64,000 nt of DNA, from NCBI RefSeq assembly GCF_008122525.1, contig NZ_VSRV01000001.1:2666001-2730000 (forward strand), in the 5' to 3' direction. The translations under genes and the position numbers were made by a program. Numbering within the stretch: the first letter of the stretch is position 1; each line of letters opens with the position of its first letter. Under the pieces are notes generated by a model that was given only the letters and a program-made list of their open reading frames with translations, was not told the origin of the DNA and did no database searches. The stretch comes from Marinomonas sp. IMCC 4694. Its GTDB lineage: Bacteria; Pseudomonadota; Gammaproteobacteria; Pseudomonadales; Marinomonadaceae. Positions 63,974 through 64,000 of the stretch are shown here, in pieces.

Positions 63974-64000
63974 CTGTATGGTAAGCGTCACTGTATCAGC
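63974..64000. mobile_element. Possible edge of another insertion at the window end
   Basis: Cassette homology stops inside the terminator at 63973, and the next bases read TAAGCGTCACTGTATCAGC, giving GGTAAGCG at the junction. IS66-family elements are known to begin with GTAAGCG. Only 27 bases are visible, so this is tentative. Confidence 0.3.

Noticed and set aside
63773..63991. Minus-strand frame of 72 residues with a repeating KLKTQNS pattern
   Set aside because: The pattern is produced entirely by the heptamer repeat; a 7-base unit shifts frame each time and gives a 7-residue period. There is no ribosome binding site or family.

Overview
The window looks like chromosomal DNA of a marine gammaproteobacterium of the Oceanospirillales, most like Marinomonas. 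This is inferred from protein character and from gene orders shared with Pseudomonas and its relatives (hexR/edd/gap, hemCDXY, lysA-dapF-DUF484-HAD, prfA-hemA / lolB-ispE-prs-rplY-pth-ychF, bamD / rluD-pgeF-clpB). No database search was possible.

Layout. (1) 1-1620: an IS110-family element cuts off an aminoglycoside-phosphotransferase-like gene. (2) 1700-9686: sugar catabolism and purine genes: hexR, edd, gap, pyk, mgsA, purE, purK. The edd/gap gap carries two HexR-type operators and two other strong dyads. (3) 9687-13200: an insertion-sequence graveyard (IS30, IS3, IS21 and IS5 remnants) that also holds three copies of a ~100-nt promoter-driven structured RNA. (4) 13205-18905: a complete rRNA operon on the minus strand (16S, tRNA-Ile, tRNA-Ala, 23S, 5S) with promoter, boxA sites and processing stems. 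(5) 19012-52772: housekeeping genes for tRNA charging, peptidoglycan hydrolysis, lysine, arginine and heme synthesis, release factor modification, lipoprotein and outer membrane assembly, isoprenoids, PRPP, translation and protein disaggregation, plus an alternating array of three tRNA-Gln and two tRNA-Met genes. (6) 52809-54249: an intact IS5-family element directly upstream of a sigma-54-type promoter and an ammonium transporter gene. (7) 55765-60138: tRNA modification (DTW), FAH hydrolase, cupin, porin, DUF2058 and a cold-shock protein. (8) 60421-61498: another IS5-family element. (9) 61561-63973: a second, almost identical copy of region 3, in the same orientation about 50.8 kb away.

The main result is the six-copy RNA (three per cassette). 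Each copy has a sigma-70-like promoter with exact 17-bp spacing. Each transcript folds on paper into stem-loops that place A(N)GGA motifs in loops or single strands, the signature of CsrA/RsmA-sequestering RNAs (CsrB, RsmY, RsmZ). Four of the six also have a GacA-box-like dyad next to the -35. The RNAs lie in cassettes downstream of, and convergent with, an rRNA operon, with 5S and terminator remnants between them. This suggests that a post-transcriptional regulator has been copied together with rRNA-operon flanks.

No CRISPR array, restriction system, toxin-antitoxin pair, secretion system or prophage was recognised.
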